DNA of 64,000 nucleotides from DASUCS01 sp041166745 (GTDB taxonomy: Bacteria > Actinomycetota > Acidimicrobiia > Acidimicrobiales > JACDCH01). The notes under the pieces are model-generated. The model did no database searches. It was not told where the DNA came from and was given only the letters and a program-made list of their open reading frames with translations. Where the stretch lies: contig JBEEGH010000018.1 in the NCBI GenBank assembly GCA_041166745.1, forward strand, positions 24,021 to 88,020. Direction: 5' to 3'. Below, piece by piece: positions 15,471-24,749 of this stretch. Position numbers and translations under genes: made by a program. Positions within the stretch are counted from its first letter, which is position 1; the number at the start of each line of letters is the position of its first letter.

Positions 15471-15498
15471 GGTAACCTGGTGATGTAACCTGGTTACC
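15471..15498 (+). promoter_or_regulatory. palindromic operator overlapping the marR start region
   Basis: GTAACCTGGT is directly repeated at 15472-15481 and 15485-15494. The second copy extends into a perfect palindrome GTAACC-T-GGTTAC (15485-15497) that ends two bases before the ATG. A -10-like TAACCT (15486-15491) lies inside it, eight bases before the ATG. The MarR protein probably binds here and blocks its own leaderless transcript and the downstream exporter. Confidence 0.65.
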
Positions 15499-15499
15499 G

Positions 15500-15940
15500 A
15501 TGAAGATCGAGACCATCGACCACACCGAATTGGCGACCAAGTTCCGGTTTGCGCTGCTGCCGCTCGTTCGTCAGCTCCGGCACCACAACATCGACCTCAC
15601 CGCGTCGCAGGCGTCGGCACTGGTCACGATCTTCCGTGACGGGCCCTTGACTGTCGGCGACCTCGCCAAGGCCGAGCACGTCTCGTCGCCCATGATCACC
15701 AAGATCGCGAAGGGCCTCGAGGAGGAGGGGCTCGTGACACGAACGGTTGATCTCGTCGACAAGCGTGTGACGCAGCTCGCCATCACCAAGGAAGGCGAGC
15801 GCCGCCTCGAGCGCAGTCGCAGCCGGAAGAACGCGTGGCTGGCCCAGCAACTGCGCGGCTTGTCGGCTCAGGAGCTCGCGGCGCTCGAAGCGGTCATCCC
15901 CGTGCTCGAACGCATCACGCAGCGGGGTGCGGCTGAGTGA
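15500..15940 (+). CDS. MarR-family transcriptional regulator
   Basis: A 146-residue winged-helix repressor. The recognition region is GPLTVGDLAKAEHVSSPMITKIAKGLEEEGLV (about residues 49-80) and the wing carries VDKRVTQLAITKEG. It overlaps the MFS exporter by GTGA, the classic repressor-pump pair, so the ligand is likely an exported aromatic or drug-like compound. The operator lies directly against its start codon, with no room for a Shine-Dalgarno sequence. Confidence 0.88.
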   Translation: MKIETIDHTELATKFRFALLPLVRQLRHHNIDLTASQASALVTIFRDGPLTVGDLAKAEHVSSPMITKIAKGLEEEGLVTRTVDLVDKRVTQLAITKEGERRLERSRSRKNAWLAQQLRGLSAQELAALEAVIPVLERITQRGAAE

Positions 15941-17232
15941 CCCGCCTCAAGATCGCGACCGGCGAGACGTTCCGCTCGTTCCACAGTCGCAATTTTCGTG
16001 TCTTCTTCCTCGGTCAGGCGATCAGCCAGGCCGGCACCTGGCTGCAGTTCATCGCGCAAGCCCTGCTCGTGCTGCGCCTCACCGACTCCGGCGTCGCGCT
16101 CGGCATCGTCACCGCGTGTCAGTTCCTTCCCGTACTCATCTTCGGCGCTTGGGCCGGCGTGATCTCGGATCGCACCGACAAGCGCAAGCTGATGCTGGTC
16201 ACGCAGTCGTTCATGATGGTCTTCGCCTTTGCCCTCGGTGTGCTCGTACTCAGCGGACACGAGACCGTGTACTGGGTGTATCTCCTCGCCGGCCTCACTG
16301 GCGTCGCCAACGCGTTCGACAACCCGTCGCGCCGCGTGATGATCACCGAGCTCGTCGGCGAGCAAGACATGGCCAACGCCGTGAGCCTCAACAGCGCGCT
16401 GATCACCGGCTCGCGGGTGATCGGTCCCGCCCTCGCGGCGTGGCTCATCCAAGGCGTCGGTATCGGCTGGTGCTTCGTCGCCAACTCTGCTTCCTTCGTC
16501 GCCGTGTTGATCGCGCTGACGATGATCGACCCGAACGAGCTACAGCTGACGGAGCGGGTCGCCAAACAGAAGGGACAGATCCGCGCCGGCTTCAGCTACG
16601 TGTGGACGAATCCCGAGCTCCGCCTGGCCATGGTCTTGATGGGCGTGGTGGCCACGCTGTCGTTCAACTGGAATGTGCTGCTTCCGCTGCTCGCCGTCCA
16701 CACGTTCCACGGCACCACCAGCACGTACGCCTTCATCACGACGATCTTCAGCGTCGGTTCGCTCACGGGCTCCTTGTGGATCGCTCGGCGCCAGACCATG
16801 ACGACGCGGTTCCTCGCGAGGACCAGCGTCGCCTTCGGGATCGGCACGGCGCTGATCGCCATCTCGCCGAACCCCTTCACCGCCGCGATCGCGGCGGCCT
16901 TCACGGGCGCCACGGGCATCGCCTTCCTGTCGGCAACGATGACCACGCTCCAGTTGGGATCGATCCCGGCGATGCGAGGGCGGGTCATGGCGCTGTACTC
17001 GATCCTCTTCCTCGGGTCGACGCCCATCGGTGGGCCACTCTCAGGATGGATGGCCGAGCAGCTGGGAACCCGGTGGGCGCTGATGATGGGGGCGGTTGCC
17101 GCGGTCGTCAGCGGTATCGGAGGCCTCATCGCCCTGCAGCGTCGGGACATCAGCGCCCCGGAGCGCTTGCTGCACCTCGACACTCCTAGCTCCCCGGCCG
17201 TCCGCTCGATCGTGAGTGTGGCTGGTCGCTGA
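15937..17232 (+). CDS. MFS efflux transporter (EntS-like)
   Basis: A 431-residue, twelve-segment major facilitator. The loop 2-3 motif GAWAGVISDRTDKRKL and sequence NAFDNPSRRVMITELVG are typical of the MFS_3/EntS-like group of proton-driven exporters. The C-terminal tail after about residue 400 is hydrophilic. GTG overlaps the marR stop, so expression should follow release of MarR. Substrate is unknown. Confidence 0.87.
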   Translation: MTRLKIATGETFRSFHSRNFRVFFLGQAISQAGTWLQFIAQALLVLRLTDSGVALGIVTACQFLPVLIFGAWAGVISDRTDKRKLMLVTQSFMMVFAFALGVLVLSGHETVYWVYLLAGLTGVANAFDNPSRRVMITELVGEQDMANAVSLNSALITGSRVIGPALAAWLIQGVGIGWCFVANSASFVAVLIALTMIDPNELQLTERVAKQKGQIRAGFSYVWTNPELRLAMVLMGVVATLSFNWNVLLPLLAVHTFHGTTSTYAFITTIFSVGSLTGSLWIARRQTMTTRFLARTSVAFGIGTALIAISPNPFTAAIAAAFTGATGIAFLSATMTTLQLGSIPAMRGRVMALYSILFLGSTPIGGPLSGWMAEQLGTRWALMMGAVAAVVSGIGGLIALQRRDISAPERLLHLDTPSSPAVRSIVSVAGR

Positions 17233-17264
17233 CGGCGCTTCCCTCGCCGCGAATGCTCAGGCAC

Positions 17265-17294
17265 TTGCTGACATACGGGGGTGCCTCGTAGCAT
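17265..17294 (+). promoter_or_regulatory. promoter of the rplM-rpsI-glmM operon
   Basis: TTGCTG (17265-17270) and TAGCAT (17289-17294) are separated by 18 bases, upstream of rplM. This would give a leader of roughly 30 bases with an AGAGGAAG ribosome-binding site. Confidence 0.45.
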
Positions 17295-17329
17295 CTTCCG
17301 TCCCCCTGGATTGCAAGAGGAAGCTCCGC

Positions 17330-17776
17330 GTGCCCACGTTCACCCCGAAACCAGCCGACATCACCCGTGCCTGGCACGTCGTCGATGCCGAGGGCCTGGT
17401 GCTCGGTCGCGTCGCGACCGAAGTAGCCAGCATTCTGCGGGGCAAGCACAAGCCGATCTACGCCCCTCATTGCGACACCGGCGACCACGTGATCATCGTG
17501 AACGCCGACAAGATCGTGCTCACCGCGGGCAAGGCCGAGAAGAAGCTCGTCTACCGCCACTCCGGTTACCCCGGTGGCCTGCGGACCCGCACCTACGCGA
17601 ACCTGCTCGAGGCCAAGCCGACCGACGCGGTGCGCAAGTCCGTGCGCGGCATGTTGCCGAAGAACCGCCTCGGTCGCCAGATGCTGAAGAAGCTGAAGGT
17701 GTACACGGGGCCCAATCATCCGCACTCCGCGCAGAACCCCCAACCGCTCGCCATCGAGCACGCCCGCCGTACTTGA
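17330..17776 (+). CDS. rplM: 50S ribosomal protein L13
   Basis: L13 of 148 residues, an early-assembly 23S binder. Family sequence includes WHVVDAEGLVLGRVATEVASILRGKHK, YRHSGYPGGL and the GMLPKNRLGRQMLKKLKVY motif. The GTG start has AGAGGAAG seven bases upstream and gives MPTFTPK; an upstream extension into the promoter is rejected. Confidence 0.96.
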   Translation: MPTFTPKPADITRAWHVVDAEGLVLGRVATEVASILRGKHKPIYAPHCDTGDHVIIVNADKIVLTAGKAEKKLVYRHSGYPGGLRTRTYANLLEAKPTDAVRKSVRGMLPKNRLGRQMLKKLKVYTGPNHPHSAQNPQPLAIEHARRT

Positions 17777-17790
17777 GGATGTGACTGACC

Positions 17791-18207
17791 TTGCCGAAGC
17801 CTCCCGCCACCGTGAAGAACGCCCCGCTGGTGCTCACCACCGGTCGCCGAAAGGGTGCTGTCGCGCGCGTGTGGTTCCGTCCCGGTAACGGCACGATCAC
17901 GATCAACGGCCGCGAGCTCACCGACTACTTCCCCAACCCGACCCATCGCCAACTGCTCGCAGAGCCACTGCGCGTGTGCGAGACCGTCGACGTGTACGAC
18001 GTCCACGCCACGATCAGCGGCGGTGGCACCACCGGCCAGGCCGGAGCGCTGCGCCTCGGTATCGCCCGTGCGCTCGTGGAGCTCGACGAGGAGATGAGGC
18101 CGACGCTCAAGAAGTCGGGCTTCCTCACTCGTGATGCCCGCGAGAAGGAATCGAAGAAGTACGGCCTGAAGAAGGCCAGGAAGGCCCCGCAGTACTCAAA
18201 GCGTTGA
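17791..18207 (+). CDS. rpsI: 30S ribosomal protein S9
   Basis: S9 of 138 residues; its C-terminal tail reaches the P-site tRNA. TTGRRKGAVARVWFRPG opens the core, GGGTTGQAGALRLGIARAL follows and it ends in the invariant APQYSKR. A TTG start is used, with TGAGGA upstream at long spacing. The stop overlaps the glmM start as TTGA, linking ribosome synthesis to cell-wall precursor synthesis. Confidence 0.96.
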   Translation: MPKPPATVKNAPLVLTTGRRKGAVARVWFRPGNGTITINGRELTDYFPNPTHRQLLAEPLRVCETVDVYDVHATISGGGTTGQAGALRLGIARALVELDEEMRPTLKKSGFLTRDAREKESKKYGLKKARKAPQYSKR

Positions 18208-19547
18208 CACTTCGCTTTGGTACGGATGGCGTTCGGGGAGTCGCCAACCTCGATCTGACGCCTGAACTCGTGGTCGCACTCGGCCGAGCGGCGGCGCGCG
18301 TGCTGAAGAGCGATCACTTCGTCATCGGACGCGACACCCGGATCTCCGGTCCGTTGCTCGAAGCCGCGCTTGCATCAGGTCTGGCGGGCGAGGGTGCGAG
18401 CGTGCACACGCTCGGCGTCGTGCCCACTCCGGTGGTGGCCTGGACGGCCGCGCACGAGGGTGTCGCCGGAGCGATGATCTCGGCGTCGCACAACCGGTAT
18501 CCCGACAATGGCATCAAGCTGTTCACGAACGAGGGCCGCAAACTCCGCGACGACGTCGAAGCGGTACTCGAGCTCGAGCTCGACGCTCTCGTGCACGGGG
18601 GCCACGACGCGACAACGGCACCGACGGGCGACGCTGTGGGGACGATCAGCGCGTCGCCCGAGCATCTTCTCGGTTACGCCGATTCCGTGGTCGAGTCGAT
18701 CGACGGTCGTGACCTGTCTGGATTGAAGATCGTGATCGACTGCGCCAACGGTTCGGCGGCCACCATCGCCCCTCACGTGCTACGCCGCCTCGGCGCCGAC
18801 GTCATTGTGATCCATGCCGATCCGAACGGCACGAACATCAACGAGGGCTGCGGCTCCACGCACCCCGACGACCTCCAGCAGGCGGTGCTCGATCTCCGGG
18901 CCGATGCCGGCCTCGCGTTCGATGGAGATGCCGACCGGGTACTGGCCGTCGACGGTGACGGTTCACTGGTCGACGGTGATCAGATCATCGCGGTGTGCGC
19001 GCTCGACCTGCACGAGCGCGGTCAACTGCGCAACGACACGGTGGTTGTCACGGTGATGACCAACCTCGGCTTTCGTCGAGCGATGACCGCGCGAGGCGTA
19101 CACGTCGAGGAGACAGCCGTCGGTGACCGTTTCGTGCTCGACGCGCTCGAAGCCGGGAACCATTCGATCGGCGGTGAGCAGTCGGGCCACGTGATCTTTC
19201 CCGACTTGGCGACCACAGGCGACGGTTTGCTCACCGGCGTCCAGCTGCTCGATGTGGTGGCCCGCACCGGCCGTCCCCTGAGCGAGCTCGCGACCGTGAT
19301 GGCGAGGTTCCCTCAGGTGCTGCGCAACGTTCGTATTGGTGCTGGGTCGAGCGTCGCCGAGCTCGACGTCCGCCTCGCCGACGACCTTTCGGCGGCACGA
19401 GCCACGCTCGGAGACGACGGGCGGATACTCATACGGCGCAGCGGCACCGAACCGCTGGTGCGGGTGATGGTCGAGGCGCAGACCACCGAGCAGGCCGAAG
19501 CAGTAGCCGATCGACTGGCCGCCGCCGTCTCTGCGGCCGCCTCGTAA
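18204..19547 (+). CDS. glmM: phosphoglucosamine mutase
   Basis: A 447-residue enzyme that converts glucosamine-6-phosphate to glucosamine-1-phosphate for peptidoglycan. The phosphoserine is Ser95 in ISASHN; the magnesium loop is DGDADR at 240-245; GGEQSGH and RRSGTEP bind sugar and phosphate. It starts FGTDGVRGVAN as expected. The TTG start overlaps the rpsI stop. The stop codon itself lies in a -10-like sequence for the next gene. Confidence 0.96.
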   Translation: MTLRFGTDGVRGVANLDLTPELVVALGRAAARVLKSDHFVIGRDTRISGPLLEAALASGLAGEGASVHTLGVVPTPVVAWTAAHEGVAGAMISASHNRYPDNGIKLFTNEGRKLRDDVEAVLELELDALVHGGHDATTAPTGDAVGTISASPEHLLGYADSVVESIDGRDLSGLKIVIDCANGSAATIAPHVLRRLGADVIVIHADPNGTNINEGCGSTHPDDLQQAVLDLRADAGLAFDGDADRVLAVDGDGSLVDGDQIIAVCALDLHERGQLRNDTVVVTVMTNLGFRRAMTARGVHVEETAVGDRFVLDALEAGNHSIGGEQSGHVIFPDLATTGDGLLTGVQLLDVVARTGRPLSELATVMARFPQVLRNVRIGAGSSVAELDVRLADDLSAARATLGDDGRILIRRSGTEPLVRVMVEAQTTEQAEAVADRLAAAVSAAAS

Positions 19548-19550
19548 ACT
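19545..19550 (+). promoter_or_regulatory. -10 box TAAACT for a leaderless glmS-like transcript
   Basis: TAAACT begins in the glmM stop codon and ends six bases before the ATG of the GlmS-like gene. No Shine-Dalgarno sequence lies between. It would let this gene be transcribed separately from glmM. Confidence 0.5.
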
Positions 19551-19556
19551 GAAGCG

Positions 19557-22500
19557 ATGTGCGGCATCATCGCCGTCGTCCGGCGGAGAGCGACGCGCAC
19601 GCCCCCACCCCCGGAAGACGTGTTGGGACTCCTCCAGCCCCTTCCCGCGCTCCTCGACGTCGACGGAGTCGATGAGACGCTCGTCGCCCGTCTCCTGCAG
19701 ACCGTCGGCGCGCTCGACGATGCCAACGCCTTGCTCAGTGGTGTCCCCGGGCTTCACGCATTGTTGTTCTCGCCGCACGTGCGAGCGGCGATCGAGTCGT
19801 ATTGCGTTCAACTCGACGCCAGCTTGGCTGGAATCGATGTCCAGCTCGACAGCGGCCGCATCAAAGCAAGCGCCGATCAGTTGGAGCAGCTCAACGCGGC
19901 GCTCCTCAGCGCAAAGGACTTGCGGTGGGCCATCGCGGAAGACCGTGTTCGCAACGCGGAAGCGGTTGGTGATCTGCTCAACGGCACAGCTGGGCACGCC
20001 GCGGTCGAAGCCTTTGCTTCGGTGCAAACAGCGTTGAGCGCGCTCGATCGGCTCGAGGTCCGCGGGCGCGACTCGGCCGGGCTGCATCTCCTTGTTCGCG
20101 GTCATGGTCTGGATCTCGAAGCGAGGGGCGTGCGAGCGATGCTCGACCAGCGCGCCGGCGACCCCTTGTTTCGCAGCGGGGCTGTGCAATCGGCGGATGG
20201 CGATCTGAGCTTCGTGTACAAGGCGGCCGCGGAGATCGGCGAGCTCGGCGACAACACGCGGGCGCTGCGTGCCGCGATCGTCGGCGACGAATTGCTCCAT
20301 CTCGCGGTCGGCTCTGACACGGCCGAAGTCACCGTGCTCGGCCACACTCGTTGGGCCAGCGTCGGCATCATCTCCGAGGCCAACGCCCATCCGCTCAACT
20401 CCGAGGAAGACGGTGGCCGCGCCGGCCCGTACGTCGTCGCCGCGCTCAATGGCGACGTCGACAACTTCGCCGACCTCAAGTCGGCCGAGGGCCTCCGCAT
20501 CGCCGCCGAGATCACCACCGACGCGAAGGTGATCCCGACGCTCGTCTCCCGCAAGCTGCGAGCGGGCGTGGCCCTGGACGAAGCATTTCGCAGCACGGTC
20601 GCGGGGTTCGAAGGATCGGTTGCGATCGGTGCCAACGCCGCGAGCTCGCCAAACCAACTTCTGCTGGCGTTGCGGGGCAGCGGACAGGCGCTGTACGTCG
20701 GGCTCGCCGACGATGCGTACATCGTGGCCAGCGAGCCGTATGGACTCGTCGAGGAAACGTCGCGCTACATCCGCATGGACGGCGAGACGCCGGCGAACCT
20801 CGACAACCCCAACGCGAGTCGCGGCCAGGTGCTCGTATTGGACGGCGACCGGGCCGGATCGCTCGAGGGCATCCGTCGGATCGCATACGACGGCACCGAG
20901 ATCCCCGTCACCGACGACGACGTCACCGTCGCGCAGATCACGACGCGCGACATCAACCGGGGCGCCTACCCGCACTTCCTCCTGAAGGAGATCAGTGAGT
21001 CGCCGGCGTCGTTCCGCAAGACGTTGCGCGGCAAGCTCATCGACGTCGATGGCCAGCCAGAGCTGTCGCTCGGGTCAGAAGCGGTGCCTGAGCAAATCCG
21101 CCGCGACCTCGCCTCCGGCGCGATTCGCCGGGTCATCGCGATCGGGCAAGGCACCGCCCACGTTGCCGGTCAGAGTCTCGTTGCGACGTTACGGTCGATG
21201 ACGGTCGACACCGAGTTGCGCGTCGAGGCCGCACTCGCGACCGAGCTCTCCGGCTTCGGATTGCGGCCCGAGATGGACGACACACTGGTCATCGCCATCA
21301 GCCAGTCGGGCACCACCACCGACACCAATCGCACGGTCGATCTCGTACGTGCGCGGGGAGCCCGGGTGATCGCCATCGTCAACCGACGCAACAGCGACCT
21401 CATCGACAAGTCCGATGGCGTGCTCTACACGTCGGATGGACGCGACGTCGAGATGTCAGTGGCGTCGACGAAGGCGTTGTACGCCCAACTCGCAGCTAGC
21501 TTCCTGCTGGCCGCGGCGATCGCCGAGATCGTCGGCGGAATCGTCGATAGCGAGCTTCTCGCCGCGTTGCGTTCCGTGCCCGACGCCATGGAAGAAGTGC
21601 TGGCTCGCCGCGCGGAGATCGGCGCGATCGCCCAGCAGTGGGCTCCCTCGCGGCGCTACTGGGCCATCGTCGGAAACGGCGCGAACCGAATCGCGGCCAA
21701 CGAGCTGCGCATCAAGCTCTCCGAGCTCTGTTACAAGTCGATCGCGTGTGACTCGACCGAGGACAAGAAGCACATCGACTTGTCATCAGAGCCGCTCATA
21801 CTCGTGTGCGCGGCCGGCCTCACCGGATCGACGGCAGACGACGTCGCCAAGGAGGTGGCGATCTTCCGCGCTCACAAAGCAACGCCGATCGTCATCGCCA
21901 CGGAAGGCGAGGAGCGCTTCTCGGCCGCGGTGCAAGCCATCAAGGTGCCCGCGGTGCATCCGCAGCTGGCGTTCGTGCTCTCGATCATGGCCGGTCACCT
22001 CTTCGGCTACGAGGCCGCGCAGGCCATCGACGCTCAGGCCCGTCCATTGCGTGAGGCGCGCGGCGCAATCGAGTCCGCCATCTCCGCGCCCGGGGCGAGC
22101 GGGCTGCGTGCCGACGGAGACCGGTTGCTTCGCGGCCTGCGTCCGACGCTCGAAGCCGTCGCTGCACGCTTCTTCGACGGGCTGCGCGCCGGTGCGTACG
22201 ACGGGCACCTCGAGGCGTCCACCGCCGTGCGGCTCGCGTCGCTCTTCCGCTACGGGCTGGCGGTCACGCCACTCGAGGCGTACCAGATGGAGTACGGAAA
22301 GATCGGCACGCCCGCGGTCGTCGTCGACGACCTCATGGTTGCGCTCACGCGAGGCATCGAAGAGCTCACGCGCCCGATCGACGCGATCAAGCATCAGGCG
22401 AAGACCGTCACGGTCGGCATCTCCCGTTCGGACGAGACGCTGTTGCAGGTTCCGCTGGCGATGGCGGTGATGGCCGCCGGCGCGCCGCGCGATGCGCTCA

Positions 22501-23015
22501 GCTACAAGACGCTGCGCACACTGGCCGATCTCGATCCGGCAGTCGAGGAGGTCACCGGCTGGATCCGGTACCGCATCGAAGGCGATCCGGCCACCGACGA
22601 CGAGGTGTCGGTGTACGTCGTCGACCGTGGCGGCATTGCTGCCGAGATCACGTCGCGCATCGAGCGCGATCCAGTGCTCCGGGGTACGAAGCACACGGTG
22701 GCGATCGAACGCGAACTGCTCGTGTTCCGCGGCCGCCGCGACAACCGCACACTCATCGCGATTCCGGAGACGAAGGACAATCACTGCACTGGCATCACGC
22801 AACTGCATGTGCGCTTCGAGGACAAGCTGCCCGTCGCCGCGAGTCGCAGCGTGCTCCGCGGCTACCGCAACCGGTACGCGGCGCTGAAGGATGCGGTGAC
22901 CGAGGTCGAGCCGAGTTTCCGCGAGGATCTTCTCGGCGAGCTTCCGGTGGTCGATCTCCTGACAGAGCCGGTGCACGTCCTCGCCGACCGCTGGCGCGCC
23001 GCGCCCTCCCCGTGA
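19557..23015 (+). CDS. glmS: oversized GlmS-like amidotransferase/isomerase
   Basis: A 1152-residue relative of glucosamine-6-phosphate synthase (usually about 610), which makes glucosamine-6-phosphate from fructose-6-phosphate and glutamine. Cys2 is the glutaminase nucleophile. The next motif, RGRDSAG, falls at 169-175 instead of near 27, so about 140 residues are inserted. GHTRWAS (262-268) and NGDVDN (298-303) complete the glutaminase. SIS domains follow with GQGTAHVAG (about 530) and ISQSGTT (581-587); isomerase residues look kept (Glu716, Lys720, Glu723, His739). KTVTVG at 949-954 recalls the terminal KSVTVE of normal GlmS, leaving about 200 extra residues. The position after glmM supports a GlmS role, but extra function is open. 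Confidence 0.85.
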   Translation: MCGIIAVVRRRATRTPPPPEDVLGLLQPLPALLDVDGVDETLVARLLQTVGALDDANALLSGVPGLHALLFSPHVRAAIESYCVQLDASLAGIDVQLDSGRIKASADQLEQLNAALLSAKDLRWAIAEDRVRNAEAVGDLLNGTAGHAAVEAFASVQTALSALDRLEVRGRDSAGLHLLVRGHGLDLEARGVRAMLDQRAGDPLFRSGAVQSADGDLSFVYKAAAEIGELGDNTRALRAAIVGDELLHLAVGSDTAEVTVLGHTRWASVGIISEANAHPLNSEEDGGRAGPYVVAALNGDVDNFADLKSAEGLRIAAEITTDAKVIPTLVSRKLRAGVALDEAFRSTVAGFEGSVAIGANAASSPNQLLLALRGSGQALYVGLADDAYIVASEPYGLVEETSRYIRMDGETPANLDNPNASRGQVLVLDGDRAGSLEGIRRIAYDGTEIPVTDDDVTVAQITTRDINRGAYPHFLLKEISESPASFRKTLRGKLIDVDGQPELSLGSEAVPEQIRRDLASGAIRRVIAIGQGTAHVAGQSLVATLRSMTVDTELRVEAALATELSGFGLRPEMDDTLVIAISQSGTTTDTNRTVDLVRARGARVIAIVNRRNSDLIDKSDGVLYTSDGRDVEMSVASTKALYAQLAASFLLAAAIAEIVGGIVDSELLAALRSVPDAMEEVLARRAEIGAIAQQWAPSRRYWAIVGNGANRIAANELRIKLSELCYKSIACDSTEDKKHIDLSSEPLILVCAAGLTGSTADDVAKEVAIFRAHKATPIVIATEGEERFSAAVQAIKVPAVHPQLAFVLSIMAGHLFGYEAAQAIDAQARPLREARGAIESAISAPGASGLRADGDRLLRGLRPTLEAVAARFFDGLRAGAYDGHLEASTAVRLASLFRYGLAVTPLEAYQMEYGKIGTPAVVVDDLMVALTRGIEELTRPIDAIKHQAKTVTVGISRSDETLLQVPLAMAVMAAGAPRDALSYKTLRTLADLDPAVEEVTGWIRYRIEGDPATDDEVSVYVVDRGGIAAEITSRIERDPVLRGTKHTVAIERELLVFRGRRDNRTLIAIPETKDNHCTGITQLHVRFEDKLPVAASRSVLRGYRNRYAALKDAVTEVEPSFREDLLGELPVVDLLTEPVHVLADRWRAAPSP

Positions 23016-23392
23016 CCGTTGCCGTCGGGGTCGACGTGGTCGACCTCGACCGTTTCGAATCGGTGATGACCCGACAGACGAGCTTCCTCGATCGGGTGTT
23101 CACTGCGGACGAACGGGAGTACTGCGACCGAGCGAAGGCGACCTCGGTGCGCTGTCAGCGCTACGCAGCGCGCTTCGCGGCGAAGGAAGCGGTGATGAAG
23201 GCGCTCGGCTGCGGACTGGGGGCCTACGGCTTTCACGATGTCGAAGTGGGCCGCGACGACGAATCCGGCGAGCCGTCGTTGCTGGTGAGGGGCAAAGCCG
23301 CCGCGTTGGCCGGCGAACGCGGCATCACTCGCTGGTTGCTCTCGCTCAGCCACTCCGACGTCGTGGCCATCGCACTCGTCTCGGCGGAGTGA
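23012..23392 (+). CDS. acpS: holo-[acyl-carrier-protein] synthase
   Basis: A 126-residue phosphopantetheinyl transferase that activates acyl carrier protein for fatty-acid synthesis. Magnesium ligands Asp8 (GVDVVDLDR) and Glu59 (ARFAAKEAVMKAL) are present, and LSLSHSDVVAIA closes the fold. The GTG start overlaps the preceding stop as GTGA. Confidence 0.94.
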   Translation: MTVAVGVDVVDLDRFESVMTRQTSFLDRVFTADEREYCDRAKATSVRCQRYAARFAAKEAVMKALGCGLGAYGFHDVEVGRDDESGEPSLLVRGKAAALAGERGITRWLLSLSHSDVVAIALVSAE

Positions 23393-23395
23393 TCG

Positions 23396-24748
23396 ATGAT
23401 CCCGGTCGTGACTCCTGAGGAGATGACCGCGATCGATCGCGCCGCGCCCGAACCTGTCGACGTGCTGATCGCGCGCGCCGGCAAAGCTGTAGCGCTGCGA
23501 GCGCTGTCCATGCTCGGCGGAGCGTACGGACGACGAGTGACCGTGGTTGCGGGGAAGGGCAACAACGGCAACGACGGCCGCGATGCAGCGCGTCGCCTCC
23601 GTCAACGGGGTGCGCGCGTCGAAGTCCTCGATGCCGCCAGTGTTGGCCCGGGGGAACGGCTCGCACGCTGCGACCTCGTCATCGACGCCGCCTACGGCAC
23701 GGGCTTTCGCGGTGCGTACGAAGCTCCCGACCCGGGAGGTGCACTCGTGCTCGCGGTCGACATTCCTTCGGGAGTGAACGGCCTCACCGGCGAAGCCGCG
23801 CCGGGCGCCGTGCGCGCCGACGTCACTGTGACGTTCGCCGCGCTCAAGCCCGGGCTGCTCTTCCATCCGGGGCGTGCGCTGGCGGGCGCGGTCGCGGTTG
23901 CGGACATCGGCCTCGACTGTTCTTCGGCCAAGGCCGACGTCGTCGAGGCGGCCGATGTGGCCGCGTGGCTGCCGGAGCGGCCGCCCGAGACGCACAAGTG
24001 GCGAAGCGCGGTCTGGATCGTGGCCGGATCGCCCGGAATGAGTGGCGCGGCTTCGCTCGCTTCTCGCGGCGCGCAACGTTCCGGCGCGGGTTACGTGCGG
24101 CTCAGCAGTCCGGGCTCGGACCTCGATGCTGATGCGCCGGTCGAGGTCGTGCGCACGACGCTCCCGCACGTTGCCTGGGACATCGACGTGCTCGAGGGAC
24201 TCGGCCGGTTCAAGGCACTGATCGTCGGGCCAGGCCTCGGCACTGATCCGGCCACCGCGCCATCCGTGCATCGAGTGGTGCTCGAGTCGCCGGTGCCGAC
24301 AGTCGTCGACGGCGATGGGCTCACCGCGCTCGGTGCCGATGTGGGCCTGTACACCCACCCGCTCACCGTGCTCACGCCGCACGACGGCGAGTATGAGCGC
24401 CTGATGGGACGACCACCGAGCGCGGATCGCATCGACGCGGCGCGAGCGCTGGCTCAGACCGCCAACGCGACCGTGCTGTTGAAAGGAGCGACGCCGGTGA
24501 TTGCCGACGCTGAAGGGCGGGCACTTCTCGTCATCACCGCTGACGCTCGGTTGGCGACAGCGGGAACCGGCGATGTGCTGTCCGGGATCATCGGCGCGCT
24601 CCTCGCGCAGGGGGTGCACCCGTTGCGGGCCGCGGCTGCCGGCGCGTGGCTGCACGGAAGGGCGAGTACGCACGGCCCCCGCCGCGGGCTGGTGGCCAGC
24701 GACCTGCTGGAGTGTTTGCCCTCGGTGTTCGACGACCTGGAATCCTGA
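23396..24748 (+). CDS. nnr: bifunctional NAD(P)HX epimerase/dehydratase
   Basis: A 450-residue repair enzyme for hydrated NADH and NADPH. Residues 1-200 are the YjeF_N epimerase domain (GKGNNGNDGRDAARRL, DIPSGVNGLTG). Residues 205-450 are the ADP/ATP-dependent dehydratase domain, with HKWRSAVWIVAGSPGMSGA, LTPHDGEYERL, VLLKGATPVI and TAGTGDVLSGIIGALLAQG. It sits between acpS and alr, its usual actinobacterial place. Confidence 0.94.
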   Translation: MIPVVTPEEMTAIDRAAPEPVDVLIARAGKAVALRALSMLGGAYGRRVTVVAGKGNNGNDGRDAARRLRQRGARVEVLDAASVGPGERLARCDLVIDAAYGTGFRGAYEAPDPGGALVLAVDIPSGVNGLTGEAAPGAVRADVTVTFAALKPGLLFHPGRALAGAVAVADIGLDCSSAKADVVEAADVAAWLPERPPETHKWRSAVWIVAGSPGMSGAASLASRGAQRSGAGYVRLSSPGSDLDADAPVEVVRTTLPHVAWDIDVLEGLGRFKALIVGPGLGTDPATAPSVHRVVLESPVPTVVDGDGLTALGADVGLYTHPLTVLTPHDGEYERLMGRPPSADRIDAARALAQTANATVLLKGATPVIADAEGRALLVITADARLATAGTGDVLSGIIGALLAQGVHPLRAAAAGAWLHGRASTHGPRRGLVASDLLECLPSVFDDLES

Positions 24749-24749
24749 G

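Noticed and set aside
18963..20975. A 670-codon reverse frame across the glmM and glmS-like genes.
   Set aside because: It is antisense to two well-supported genes, has no family resemblance and arises from GC-rich third positions.
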